DNA of 64,000 nucleotides from Zobellia barbeyronii. GTDB taxonomy: Bacteria; Bacteroidota; Bacteroidia; Flavobacteriales; Flavobacteriaceae. The position numbers were made by a program, and so were the translations under genes. Under the pieces are notes generated by a model. The model saw nothing but the letters and a program-made list of their open reading frames with translations, was not told the DNA's origin and made no database searches. The DNA is taken from the NCBI RefSeq assembly GCF_018603515.1, contig NZ_JACATN010000006.1, forward strand, positions 1 to 64,000, written 5' to 3'. Shown here in pieces: positions 35,246-44,141 of this stretch (position 1 is its first letter; each line of letters begins with the position of its first letter).

Positions 35246-35668
35246 TTATTTGATATGGTTTTTCATCTCCTTATAAAAATCCAAAAAGCGTTCAGAAGGT
35301 TTATGATCACTAGCCCCCCACACCACTTTATGTTTTGCGTCTTGGTTTACTTCTTCTAAAAAATAGTAGCGACTGCCAGGGTGGTCAAAATCTGTTTCAG
35401 AAAGTGATAATTCTTCAAACTTTAAAAAACATGCACTCGCTTCTTTTTTTGATAGCGGCTCTAACTCCTCTGTTTGTTGGGTTAGAGAATTCGTATGGAA
35501 TAACTGTCCGTTTTCTAGAAGTACATACGTATCTACTGTTCCGGCCATACCGCCTCCATATCCAAAAACCAATTGCTTATCCGGTAATTCTTCAAAAGTG
35601 TATTGCTGAGATTTACATCCTAAAAGAGTTAGGAAGAGTAAACCTGTAAATAAGAGTGTTCTTTTCAT
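35246..35668 (-). CDS. Small lipoprotein, first gene of the M4 peptidase operon
   Basis: This encodes 140 residues with a lipobox signal peptide (TLLGC). The mature part has a Gly-rich strand 'LVFGYGGGMAGTVDTYVLLENG' (shown in part) and an acidic C-terminal helix. I do not recognise a family. It starts the minus-strand run and is six bases before the M4 peptidase start, so the two should share a transcript. A role as inhibitor or helper of the peptidase is possible but purely speculative. Confidence 0.65.
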   Translation of the reverse strand: MKRTLLFTGLLFLTLLGCKSQQYTFEELPDKQLVFGYGGGMAGTVDTYVLLENGQLFHTNSLTQQTEELEPLSKKEASACFLKFEELSLSETDFDHPGSRYYFLEEVNQDAKHKVVWGASDHKPSERFLDFYKEMKNHIK

Positions 35669-35769
35669 CTTTACTTATGTATTGATTTTTTAAAGGTTTT
35701 TACGGCAACAATGCTCCTTTTAATTAGCTTGGTGGTTAATAGGTGCTTAGTGCAATTAACTGATGGCAA

Positions 35770-35836
35770 GGTATTTTGAAATGCTTGTTTCTGAAATACC
35801 ATGTTGTTTGTATATTTTTCTACTGGTTTTCCAGTA
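35770..35836. promoter_or_regulatory. Compound palindromic element B
   Basis: GGTATTT (35770-35776) pairs with AAATACC (35794-35800), and 21 bases further lies TACTGG-TTTT-CCAGTA (35821-35836). Parts and spacing equal element A at 29136-29203. It lies between the divergent lipoprotein/M4 operon and the histidine kinase gene, so the NarL-type regulator encoded next door is a natural candidate to bind it. Confidence 0.65.
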
Positions 35837-35913
35837 TATTGATTATAGGGTGTTTATAGTGCCGTGTAGTTGTAGTATCTTGGCTGTAAACAATCAAAAA
35901 CTTCTATACCAAA

Positions 35914-37917
35914 ATGCGCGCTCTAGTATTTGTTTTTATCCTTTTACTATCCTATACAGGTTCTGCCCAAACGGGACGAGAAGCGCGAATAGATAGTCTA
36001 GAAAATGCTTTAAAGTTAGTAGGGCATGACACCACCCGCGTTAATATTCTTAGCGAGTTGGCACGGTCCTACGGTGGAGTAGACTCCTTAAAAGCTTTTG
36101 AAAAAGGGTTTGCTGCCATTGCGCTTGCTAAAAGAATTAGCTATCTGAGAGGTATGGCCGATGCTAATATAAACGTAGCTGGTGCTTATCTAGACTATTT
36201 TGATATTGAAAACGCAAAGAAGTACTTTACTATAGGTAACAATTTTGCCGATAAATTGGTAGCAAAAGACTCTTCTGCTCGTAATATTAAAATATGGATA
36301 CGAGGTAAATTTAATATAGGTGTGGCCTACGGTTTCGAAGGCAACGTAAAAAGAGAAATTGAACTTATTGCAGAAACCATCCCCTATGCGCAACGCATTG
36401 GGGATAAAATGTTCGTAGCCAATGCTAATACTAGCTTGGCTATAAAGTATGGAAATTTATCTCTTAGTGATAAGGCATATAATATGTTTTTGATAAGCCA
36501 AAAACAATACGAAGAAGTAGGTTCTCCCGAAGATATGATTTATCACTCTCTATCATTTACAACCGTTTTAGGAGAGATGGATTCTTTAAAACAAATGAAA
36601 TCTGTGCTAGATATTGCAAAATCAAACCTAGAACAAATTCCTAATTCTTTCTACGAAGGTTATTATTATGCAGAACTTGGTCATTACTATGGTAAGTCTG
36701 GAGAATATAAAAATTCTATAGATGCTCTGAACAAATCTTACGAGTTTTATAAAGAGGACGCATTAAGTTTTTATTTGAAGGGGCTTTACCAGAGGTATGC
36801 AGAAACCTACCGTAAAATGGGCGATTTTAAAAAGGCTAAAGAATACACTTTAAAGTATATGAATTTTAGTGATACTAATCACAATACTGATGAAATAGTA
36901 CAAAACTACTTATCGCTGGCAAATTTCGAAGCAGAACTTAATAATTATGAACAAGCATACAGCTACTTACGAGATTACGTAAAAGCAAGAGACACTATGA
37001 GAGTAAGCAATTTAGATTCTTCTTTGCAACAGCTTGAAATACAATTCAAAACTGCTACCAAAGAAAAAGAAATTCTTGCTCTTAAAAATGAAACAAGTGA
37101 AGCAGCACTAGCGCTACAGGTAAAAAAGTCCCAAACCTACTTACTAGGCGCTACTGCCAGTATACTAGCGTTATTACTTTTTATAGGTTTCTACGCCTAT
37201 AATGATAAGCTTAGAAGGGCAAGGAAAAAAGAACGTGAACAAGAAAAAGAAGTAGCTCTTCTAAAGCAAAAGCAAGAAAACGAAGTGTTTTCTGCCATGA
37301 TAGAAGGTCAGGAAAAAGAACGAAAAAGGCTAGCTATAGACTTACATGATGGCTTAGGCGGAAGATTATCTGGTATTAGCATGAATTTGTCCAAACTAGA
37401 TAAGGACGAACCAAAGGAATACCCTAAGACTCAACTAAAAAAGGTAATGAAAGACCTTGATGACTCCCTAACGGAGTTGCGTTCTATTGCTCGTAATATG
37501 ATGCCGGAAACCTTGGTTAAATTCGGACTTCAAGCGGCACTTAAAGATTATTGCAGCAGCATGACCGGTAATGATACAAAAGTAACTTTGCAATTCTACG
37601 GTACTGAAAAAGGTATAGGGCTAAACGAACAAGTTACCATGTACCGTGTAATTCAAGAGTTGATTAACAATGCCATAAAGCATGCCCACGCTTCTGATGT
37701 TTTAGTACAATATATGAGAGATGGTAATAAAGTTGATATTACCGTAGAGGATAATGGTGTTGGCTTTAATAAAGAAAACATAGTAGCTAAAGATGGTGGT
37801 ATGGGGCTCTCTAACCTTAGAACAAGAGTAGCCTACTTAAAAGGCGATTTAGAATTTCACTCAGAAGAAAATGAAGGAACTACAGTTAACGTCCAAATCA
37901 ATGTAGATGCAGCATAA
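35914..37917 (+). CDS. TPR-containing sensor histidine kinase
   Basis: This encodes 667 residues. A signal peptide (1-19) is followed by a periplasmic helical TPR domain (about 30-385), then a membrane segment 'YLLGATASILALLLFIGFYAY'-like near 408-428, a coiled coil, a HisKA_3 phosphorylation site (phospho-His H478 in 'IDLHDGLGGRLSG') and an HATPase domain ('ELINNAIKHA', 'VEDNGVGFN', 'GMGLSNLRTRV'). It is the NarX/LytS-like type that pairs with LuxR/NarL regulators, and such a gene overlaps its end by 11 bases. The signal is unknown. It is divergent from the M4 peptidase operon across element B. Confidence 0.9.
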   Translation: MRALVFVFILLLSYTGSAQTGREARIDSLENALKLVGHDTTRVNILSELARSYGGVDSLKAFEKGFAAIALAKRISYLRGMADANINVAGAYLDYFDIENAKKYFTIGNNFADKLVAKDSSARNIKIWIRGKFNIGVAYGFEGNVKREIELIAETIPYAQRIGDKMFVANANTSLAIKYGNLSLSDKAYNMFLISQKQYEEVGSPEDMIYHSLSFTTVLGEMDSLKQMKSVLDIAKSNLEQIPNSFYEGYYYAELGHYYGKSGEYKNSIDALNKSYEFYKEDALSFYLKGLYQRYAETYRKMGDFKKAKEYTLKYMNFSDTNHNTDEIVQNYLSLANFEAELNNYEQAYSYLRDYVKARDTMRVSNLDSSLQQLEIQFKTATKEKEILALKNETSEAALALQVKKSQTYLLGATASILALLLFIGFYAYNDKLRRARKKEREQEKEVALLKQKQENEVFSAMIEGQEKERKRLAIDLHDGLGGRLSGISMNLSKLDKDEPKEYPKTQLKKVMKDLDDSLTELRSIARNMMPETLVKFGLQAALKDYCSSMTGNDTKVTLQFYGTEKGIGLNEQVTMYRVIQELINNAIKHAHASDVLVQYMRDGNKVDITVEDNGVGFNKENIVAKDGGMGLSNLRTRVAYLKGDLEFHSEENEGTTVNVQINVDAA

Positions 37918-38542
37918 ACCTATACATATTTTAATAGTTGATGATCACCCTATGGTGATTGAAGGGCTTAAAACATTATTAAGTGATGATGAGCGTGTTA
38001 CCGTAAAAACGCATTTTGTGAACGGAACGGACACCCTTTCTTATTTAGAAAAAGATACTGCCGATGTTATTTTGTTGGATGTAAACCTACCGGACATCAA
38101 TGGTGTTGAAATGGTTACTAAGATACTGAACATAAGAGCTAATGTTGGTATTATTGGCCTTAGCACCTATAGTGAGCCTAGTATCATTAACCAAATGATC
38201 AAGAACGGCGTAAAGGGGTATTTGCTTAAAAACGCTACGGCCGATGAACTGGTGAATGCTATTAGCCAAGTTCACGAAGGTAATTTCTATTTTGGTAGTG
38301 AGGTGCAAAAAATTCTTGCGGATTCCGTTACTCAAGAAAGAACGGACTTGCCAAAACTTACCAGAAGAGAAAAGCATGTGCTCACTTTAATTGCGGAAGG
38401 AAAAACCACAAATACCATTGGGGAGGAGTTGTTTATAAGTCCGCTTACCGTGGAAACGCACAGACGTAATCTTATGCAAAAACTTGAAGTTTCTAATGCG
38501 GCATCGCTTATAAAAGTGGCTGTAGAGCGAAAATTGATTTAA
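37907..38542 (+). CDS. NarL/LuxR-type response regulator
   Basis: This encodes 211 residues. The receiver domain (about 6-125) has the acidic pocket 'VDDHP', phospho-acceptor D58 in 'ILLDVNLPD' and Lys in 'YLLKNATADEL'. The C-terminal LuxR/GerE HTH is 'LTRREKHVLTLIAEGKTTNTI'-type, running to the end. Its ATG lies inside the last codons of the kinase gene (11-base overlap), so the two form one translational unit. The likely target is the shared element B just upstream of the kinase, but that is an inference from position. Confidence 0.92.
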   Translation: MQHKPIHILIVDDHPMVIEGLKTLLSDDERVTVKTHFVNGTDTLSYLEKDTADVILLDVNLPDINGVEMVTKILNIRANVGIIGLSTYSEPSIINQMIKNGVKGYLLKNATADELVNAISQVHEGNFYFGSEVQKILADSVTQERTDLPKLTRREKHVLTLIAEGKTTNTIGEELFISPLTVETHRRNLMQKLEVSNAASLIKVAVERKLI

Positions 38543-38810
38543 AAGTTTTGCTCTAAAAACAACCTTAAATTAAAGGATACTGCTTATAAAAATTAAATGT
38601 TCAACCTATTATTAGCAATCATTCATGAATAAAAACTATTAGTTTATAAGAATTTTAAAGTTGACATTTTAACAAAAAATTCGGATATTCGCAATAATTT
38701 TCCCAAAATAACAAGCCTAATCATGAAGGTTGTAAAAGAAAAATAAAACTATTGCCAAAGGTTAATAATTTAGTGCATTTTACTTTTATTAAATCTATAA
38801 TCCCCGTATT

Positions 38811-39206
38811 ATGATAAAATCAATAGTACTTGTAGATGACAACACTGCTACAAACTACATTCATGAAACCTACTTAAAACGTGTAAACTGCGCGGCAAAT
38901 ATTCTTTCCTTTACCATGGGGAAATCTGCTCTTGACTACCTCAATAGTTTGAAAACGCTTCCGGAACTCATATTTGTAGATATAAATATGCCTTCTATGG
39001 ATTCATGGGAGTTTATGGAAGAGTACGAGAAGATAGATATGTCTCTAAAAATTAACACGAGAGTAATTCTATTAACTACGTCCATACTGCCTTCTGATAA
39101 AGAGAAAATGGAACAATACAAACAAATTGATGCCATGATGTTCAAGCCGCTAAACGAAACCGCTATCAGGCAAATTATGACAGAATACTTTAATCTTACA
39201 CTTTAG
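38811..39206 (+). CDS. Single-domain response regulator (copy 1)
   Basis: This encodes 131 residues, receiver only: acidic pocket 'VDDNTATNYIHETYL', phospho-acceptor D57 in 'LIFVDINMPSMD', Thr in 'ILLTTSIL' and Lys in 'MFKPLNE'. There is no output domain, so it acts as a phosphate carrier or through protein contact. It is about three quarters identical to the receiver at 43727-44122. The two flank the CheB-CheR-kinase gene, which suggests both take phosphate from that kinase. Confidence 0.9.
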   Translation: MIKSIVLVDDNTATNYIHETYLKRVNCAANILSFTMGKSALDYLNSLKTLPELIFVDINMPSMDSWEFMEEYEKIDMSLKINTRVILLTTSILPSDKEKMEQYKQIDAMMFKPLNETAIRQIMTEYFNLTL

Positions 39207-39735
39207 TTTTTTGAGTTTAAAGTTCTACAATTTCTAAAAAGAAAAACCGTATAACTGTTAAGTTTAATTAAAACAGGCAAAAACGTAATTTACGTTATCA
39301 TAAAACTAAATATCTTCTTTTAAATTCAATACCTCCCCCACTTTTATATATTTTTAAATCTTGTGTTTTAATGTTGATTTTTTGCAAAGATTCCTGCAAA
39401 ATTCATTTTTGAAATTCAAGCATCTAGCTACTTCTTCCTTTAGAATATTACAATGTATTTTTTGATGCTCCAAACCCTAGTATATAGAGTTTAAAACTGT
39501 TTTGAACCCTGATAAAAAATATTAGAAATTTTTTAAATTTTAAAATGGGCAAATATATGCGACTTAGATTACCTGTTCGTAAATTTTATTAGTCTTTTAT
39601 GCATTGATAAAGCCTGCAAATTAATTGCTAAAAACGTGTTATTAAGAATATGAATAATTTCTTAATAATATTTTATGTTTTTTAACATATTTATGTAAGA
39701 TATTAACTACTTTTATTCTGACCAAATTAACTTTA
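39207..39735. other. Long AT-rich intergenic region with a palindrome
   Basis: About 530 bases without a credible gene. It contains AACGTAA-T-TTACGTT (39282-39296), a perfect 7-bp palindrome that could be an operator. Just before the CheB-CheR start, TAACTTTA (39729-39736) approaches a -7 box with one mismatch. The region probably carries the promoter of the hybrid gene. Confidence 0.5.
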
Positions 39736-42700
39736 ATGAGTGAATCCCTAGCTGTAGATAAGCCTACTGAACAAAATAAAACAAAGAGTAATAAATTCTC
39801 AATCATAGGTCTTGGCGCTAGTGCCGGAGGTTTAGAGGCTTTAAAATCTTTCTTTGATAATTTACCCGCCAAATTTGAACATAGTTTTGTTGTCGTACAA
39901 CATTTAAGCCCGGACTACAAAAGTCTCATGGGCGAACTACTGTCTAAAAATACGGATATGCCTATTGTTGAGGTGGTTAAAAAGACAAAAATACAGCCTA
40001 AAACAGTTTATCTCTTAACTCCAAAAAAGAATATTTTCATAAAGGATGGCTACCTGCTTTTGGAAGATAAACCTATTGGAAGAACGTTAAATCTCCCAAT
40101 CGATTTATTTTTTAAATCACTGGCTCGAGAAAAGACTAATAAGGCAGTTGCCATTATTCTTAGTGGAACAGGTAGCGACGGTACTTCTGGAGCTCGGGAT
40201 ATTAAAGAATTTGGTGGCATGGTAATGGTACAAAGCCCTGAACAAGCAGAGTTTGAAAGTATGCCGCAAAATGCCATAAACACCCATTTGGTAGATTATG
40301 TACTACCTACAGAGCAGATGGGAGAAGAGCTCCAAAGATTTGTTCAGCACCCTGCCGTTTATGGATCTCTTGAAGAAAACATCTTAAAGGACGAAGAAAC
40401 CCTTATAAAGATTTTAAACTTTGTAAATAGCCAGACTAAATTAGATTTTGAATATTACAAGAGGCCTACCCTTGTACGTATGATTGCCCGTAGAATAGGC
40501 ATTAAGCGTTTGGAAAAATTAAAAGATTACAAAGATTACCTATTTGAAAGACCTGAAGAAGCCCACTTCTTGGTAAGAGAGTTTTTAGTAGGGGTCACTA
40601 GTTTCTTTAGGGATGATTTGGTTTGGAACATCCTAGCCAATGAGACTATTCCTAAAATAATAACGGATAAGAAAAAGGATGACGCCATAAAATGTTGGTG
40701 TGTTGGTGTTAGTAGTGGAGAAGAAGCTTATTCCTTAGCGATAATCATCAATGAAATTCTCCTTAAACAGAATAAGAAAAATCTAGTAAAAATTTTTGCT
40801 ACAGACATAGAAAAGAATCACCTGGACGATGGTTCAAAAGGTATGTATAACGAAAGTTCCGTAGCGAATATTTCAGAAAAACGATTAGCAGAAAACTTCA
40901 CTAAAAAAGGGGACTATTACTACATAAATGAAAACATAAGGCGCATGGTTATCTTTAGTAAGCACAATGTGCTTAAAGACCCGCCTTTTAATAAAATGGA
41001 TATTTCGCTTTGTAGAAATATGCTAATCTATTTACAGCCCGCAGCGCAGAACAGAACGCTAGATGTATTACATTATTCCCTTAACCTAAATGGTATTCTA
41101 GTATTAGGAAGTAGTGAATCTCTTGGTCGTCAAAAGGCTGCTTTTAATGAAATACATAGAAAGGAAAAAATATATAGTAATATACGCCCTGCTAAAATAC
41201 TAGGGCTACAGCCTTACAACTCGCAGGGTACTCAAAAAAATGCGTTTGGCGTTAAGAATTTGAGCCACGAACGAAATACAAGACAACTCATTGTAGAGGC
41301 CTTAAGTGACAATCTACAGCTTGCGGCAATTATTATAGATGCTAATTTTAATATTGCAGATGCCTTTGGAGACCTAAGCAACTACATAAGTTTACCAAAT
41401 AAAGGGTTTAGCATGAACTTGCTAAAAATGGTACCAGAAAGTGTTGCCACTGTTTTAAGCTATTCTATAAGAAAGGTTGGTAATACCAGCCAAAAAATAA
41501 AGCATGAGAATTTAAATTTTTCAACGGGAAAAGAGCCACTCATTGTTAATATGCACGTGGCATCTTTCCAAAATCCTTTAAATAGCAACCCTCCTAATTT
41601 TTTGGTAATTATTAGGCCAGTAGATATACAGACAGGACAAAGCATTCAATTTACAAAAAGTGATGATTCTCCTGAAAGCGTAAGAGAAACAGAGCTGGAG
41701 ATTGAGCTAAAAGAAACTAGAGAGAGTCTTAAAAACATGATTGAAGAGGTAGAAACCAGCAATGAAGAGCTGCAAGCTACCAATGAGGAACTCTTAGCTT
41801 CTAATGAAGAGTTGCAAAGTACAAATGAAGAACTCCAAAGTGTAAATGAAGAACTCCATACTGTAAACACGGAACTTCAGGAAAAAATAGAAGAACTTGC
41901 CTTTGCTAATTCAGATTTAGACAACTTATTTAAAAGTACGGACATAGGTACAATATTTCTAGATAGCGAACTGAAAATCAGAAAGTTCACCCCTAGTGTG
42001 GCCAAACATTTTAATTTACTGAATAGTGATGTTAACCGTCCTTTAGAGCATTTTTCAAGTACATTTCACAAGAACAATTACAAGAATTTCATTTCAGATA
42101 TTAAGTCCGTTATAATTAATGGTGCACCACTTCAAAACGAAGTAAAAGATGCCAAAGGGCATTGGTTTTTACAAAAAATTGTTCCTTTTCATGATGGTGG
42201 AGGGAATATTGCCGGAGCCACTCTTAGCTATGTTGATATTAACAAACTTAAATCGGCAGAACAAAGACTTTTAAATCATCAGCTTGCTATTGAGCAAACA
42301 ACAGATAGTTTTTGGGATTTAAATATAGTTGACAACACCTATTATGTTAGCCGATCTATTGGTGATATTTTAGGTTATGACGAAGATGAAATTAAAGAAA
42401 CTACAGAATTTTGGAATGCGCTATCCCACCCAGATGACTTAAAAACCCAAGAGAAGGTGATGAAAAAACATCTACAATCTCAGGGTAAGATTCCATACGC
42501 CGTAGAAACTAGATACAAACATAAATTAGGGCATTATGTAACCTTGCTAATAAGAGGAAAACTTGTAGAGTGGACAGACGACAGGCAACCAAAAAGAATG
42601 TTGGGGACCACCACAGATGTTTCTATGTTAAAAGAACTTCCTAAGTTAGAACAAGAGCTTCTTGATAAAAATAAGGTCTTTGAGCAAATTTTGAAAATAA

Positions 42701-43716
42701 CCCTTGCCGGTTTCTGGGACTGGAATATTATAGAAAATACTGAGTACCTGAGTCCTACCTACAAAAAAATGTTTGGCTATGAAGATCATGAACTGAAAAA
42801 TTCCCCAGAATCATGGCTAAAACTTGTACATCCGGAGGACTTACCTAACGTACTTAGCAACTTACAGGATCACATAAAAAGCAAAGGAAAAATACCTTAT
42901 GACAACGAAGCTCGTTATTTTCATAAAGACGGAGGTACTATCTGGGTATGGTGCAAGGGCAATGTCATCGAGTGGAATGATAAAAATGGAGCTGTAAGGA
43001 TGATTGGTAGTGTCATTGATATTACCAATCTCAAACAATTATCCCAAAGCAATAAAGAGCTAGAACGTTTTGCTTATGTAGCAAGTCATGACCTACAAGA
43101 GCCTTTACGAACCATAAGAGACTTTGTGGCGCTTTTTAAAGATGAATATTTTGAAGTATTAGACCCCAATGCCAATAATTACTTAGACTTCATAGAAGAG
43201 GCATCTGCCAGAATGGGACAATTGGTAAAAGTAATTTTGGCGTATTCTAAAATTGGAAGTGACTCTGAAAGAGAATTAGTTGATTTAAATGCTATTGTTG
43301 AAAACGTACGTAGAGATTTACGAATACGTATCGTTTCCACCAATGCCAAGCTAGTAATTAAGGAGCTACCAAATATAACAGGACACAAGGTTGAACTACA
43401 TTCTCTTTTCCTAAACCTTATTGGTAATTCTATAAAATTCGTGAGCCAGACAGAGAACCCTATTGTTGAAATTGGTACGCTACCAACAGATAATGGCCAT
43501 CTTATTTATGTTAAAGACAATGGCATAGGAATAGACAAAAAAAATCAGGATAATATTTTTGAGGTATTTAAAAGATTGCATAATCAGGAAGATTATGAAG
43601 GAACCGGTATAGGCTTGGCTCATTGTAAAAAAATAGTAGAACTACATAAAGGGAAAATATGGGTGCAATCAGAAATTGGTAAAGGATGTACTTTCCTCTT
43701 TAATTTAAATCTATAA
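39736..43716 (+). CDS. CheB-CheR-PAS-histidine kinase hybrid
   Basis: This encodes 1326 residues. N-terminal CheB methylesterase (about 15-205) with Ser in 'GLGASAGG', His in '[10 protein letters not shown]' and Asp in '[12 protein letters not shown]'. CheR methyltransferase (about 215-480): '[12 protein letters not shown]', '[14 protein letters not shown]', '[12 protein letters not shown]'. A strong coiled coil of repeated '[11 protein letters not shown]' units lies near 660-720. Three PAS-like domains follow, then HisKA ('[15 protein letters not shown]') and HATPase ('NLIGNSIKF', 'DNGIGID', '[13 protein letters not shown]'). Such proteins occur in organisms without flagella, so it need not control classical chemotaxis. 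A twin receiver lies on each side; the downstream one starts 10 bases after its stop. Confidence 0.93.
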   Translation: MSESLAVDKPTEQNKTKSNKFSIIGLGASAGGLEALKSFFDNLPAKFEHSFVVVQHLSPDYKSLMGELLSKNTDMPIVEVVKKTKIQPKTVYLLTPKKNIFIKDGYLLLEDKPIGRTLNLPIDLFFKSLAREKTNKAVAIILSGTGSDGTSGARDIKEFGGMVMVQSPEQAEFESMPQNAINTHLVDYVLPTEQMGEELQRFVQHPAVYGSLEENILKDEETLIKILNFVNSQTKLDFEYYKRPTLVRMIARRIGIKRLEKLKDYKDYLFERPEEAHFLVREFLVGVTSFFRDDLVWNILANETIPKIITDKKKDDAIKCWCVGVSSGEEAYSLAIIINEILLKQNKKNLVKIFATDIEKNHLDDGSKGMYNESSVANISEKRLAENFTKKGDYYYINENIRRMVIFSKHNVLKDPPFNKMDISLCRNMLIYLQPAAQNRTLDVLHYSLNLNGILVLGSSESLGRQKAAFNEIHRKEKIYSNIRPAKILGLQPYNSQGTQKNAFGVKNLSHERNTRQLIVEALSDNLQLAAIIIDANFNIADAFGDLSNYISLPNKGFSMNLLKMVPESVATVLSYSIRKVGNTSQKIKHENLNFSTGKEPLIVNMHVASFQNPLNSNPPNFLVIIRPVDIQTGQSIQFTKSDDSPESVRETELEIELKETRESLKNMIEEVETSNEELQATNEELLASNEELQSTNEELQSVNEELHTVNTELQEKIEELAFANSDLDNLFKSTDIGTIFLDSELKIRKFTPSVAKHFNLLNSDVNRPLEHFSSTFHKNNYKNFISDIKSVIINGAPLQNEVKDAKGHWFLQKIVPFHDGGGNIAGATLSYVDINKLKSAEQRLLNHQLAIEQTTDSFWDLNIVDNTYYVSRSIGDILGYDEDEIKETTEFWNALSHPDDLKTQEKVMKKHLQSQGKIPYAVETRYKHKLGHYVTLLIRGKLVEWTDDRQPKRMLGTTTDVSMLKELPKLEQELLDKNKVFEQILKITLAGFWDWNIIENTEYLSPTYKKMFGYEDHELKNSPESWLKLVHPEDLPNVLSNLQDHIKSKGKIPYDNEARYFHKDGGTIWVWCKGNVIEWNDKNGAVRMIGSVIDITNLKQLSQSNKELERFAYVASHDLQEPLRTIRDFVALFKDEYFEVLDPNANNYLDFIEEASARMGQLVKVILAYSKIGSDSERELVDLNAIVENVRRDLRIRIVSTNAKLVIKELPNITGHKVELHSLFLNLIGNSIKFVSQTENPIVEIGTLPTDNGHLIYVKDNGIGIDKKNQDNIFEVFKRLHNQEDYEGTGIGLAHCKKIVELHKGKIWVQSEIGKGCTFLFNLNL

Positions 43717-43726
43717 TTTTAAAAAT

Positions 43727-44122
43727 ATGCTAAAATCAATTGTTCTATTAGATGATAACAGTGCTACCAATTTTATTCATGAAACTTACTTAAGACGTGT
43801 AAACTGTGTGGAGAGAATCCACACTTTTACTATGGGAATAAAAGCAATTGAATATCTTAATACTTTAGAGGTATTCCCAGAGCTCATATTTGTAGATATA
43901 AACATGCCAACTATGGATGCTTGGGAGTTTATGGAGATTTATGAGAAGATTGATATGTCCCTAAAAATTAATACTAGGGTTATACTGTTAACCACTTCAA
44001 TCATCCCTTCTGACAAGGGAAAAATGAGTTTATTTAGTGAAATTGAAACTATGTTGTTCAAACCGCTAAATGAAGAGGCTATAAAAAACATTATGATCGA
44101 GTACTTTAATCTAACATTATAA
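43727..44122 (+). CDS. Single-domain response regulator (copy 2)
   Basis: This encodes 131 residues, again receiver only, with 'LDDNSATNFIHETYL', phospho-acceptor D57 in 'LIFVDINMPTMD' and Lys in 'LFKPLNE'. It begins 10 bases after the hybrid kinase and is certainly cotranscribed with it. It is a close paralogue of the receiver at 38811-39206 and has the same length. The most variable parts are the alpha1/beta2 region and the alpha4 face (KGKMSLFSEIE versus KEKMEQYKQID), where partner choice is usually set. Confidence 0.92.
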   Translation: MLKSIVLLDDNSATNFIHETYLRRVNCVERIHTFTMGIKAIEYLNTLEVFPELIFVDINMPTMDAWEFMEIYEKIDMSLKINTRVILLTTSIIPSDKGKMSLFSEIETMLFKPLNEEAIKNIMIEYFNLTL

Positions 44123-44141
44123 TAAACCTTACTTATAGGCC

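Noticed and set aside
39736-43716. Classical chemotaxis cluster
   Set aside because: Only the CheB-CheR hybrid and receivers are present; there are no CheA, CheW or receptor genes, and the hybrid has its own kinase domain.
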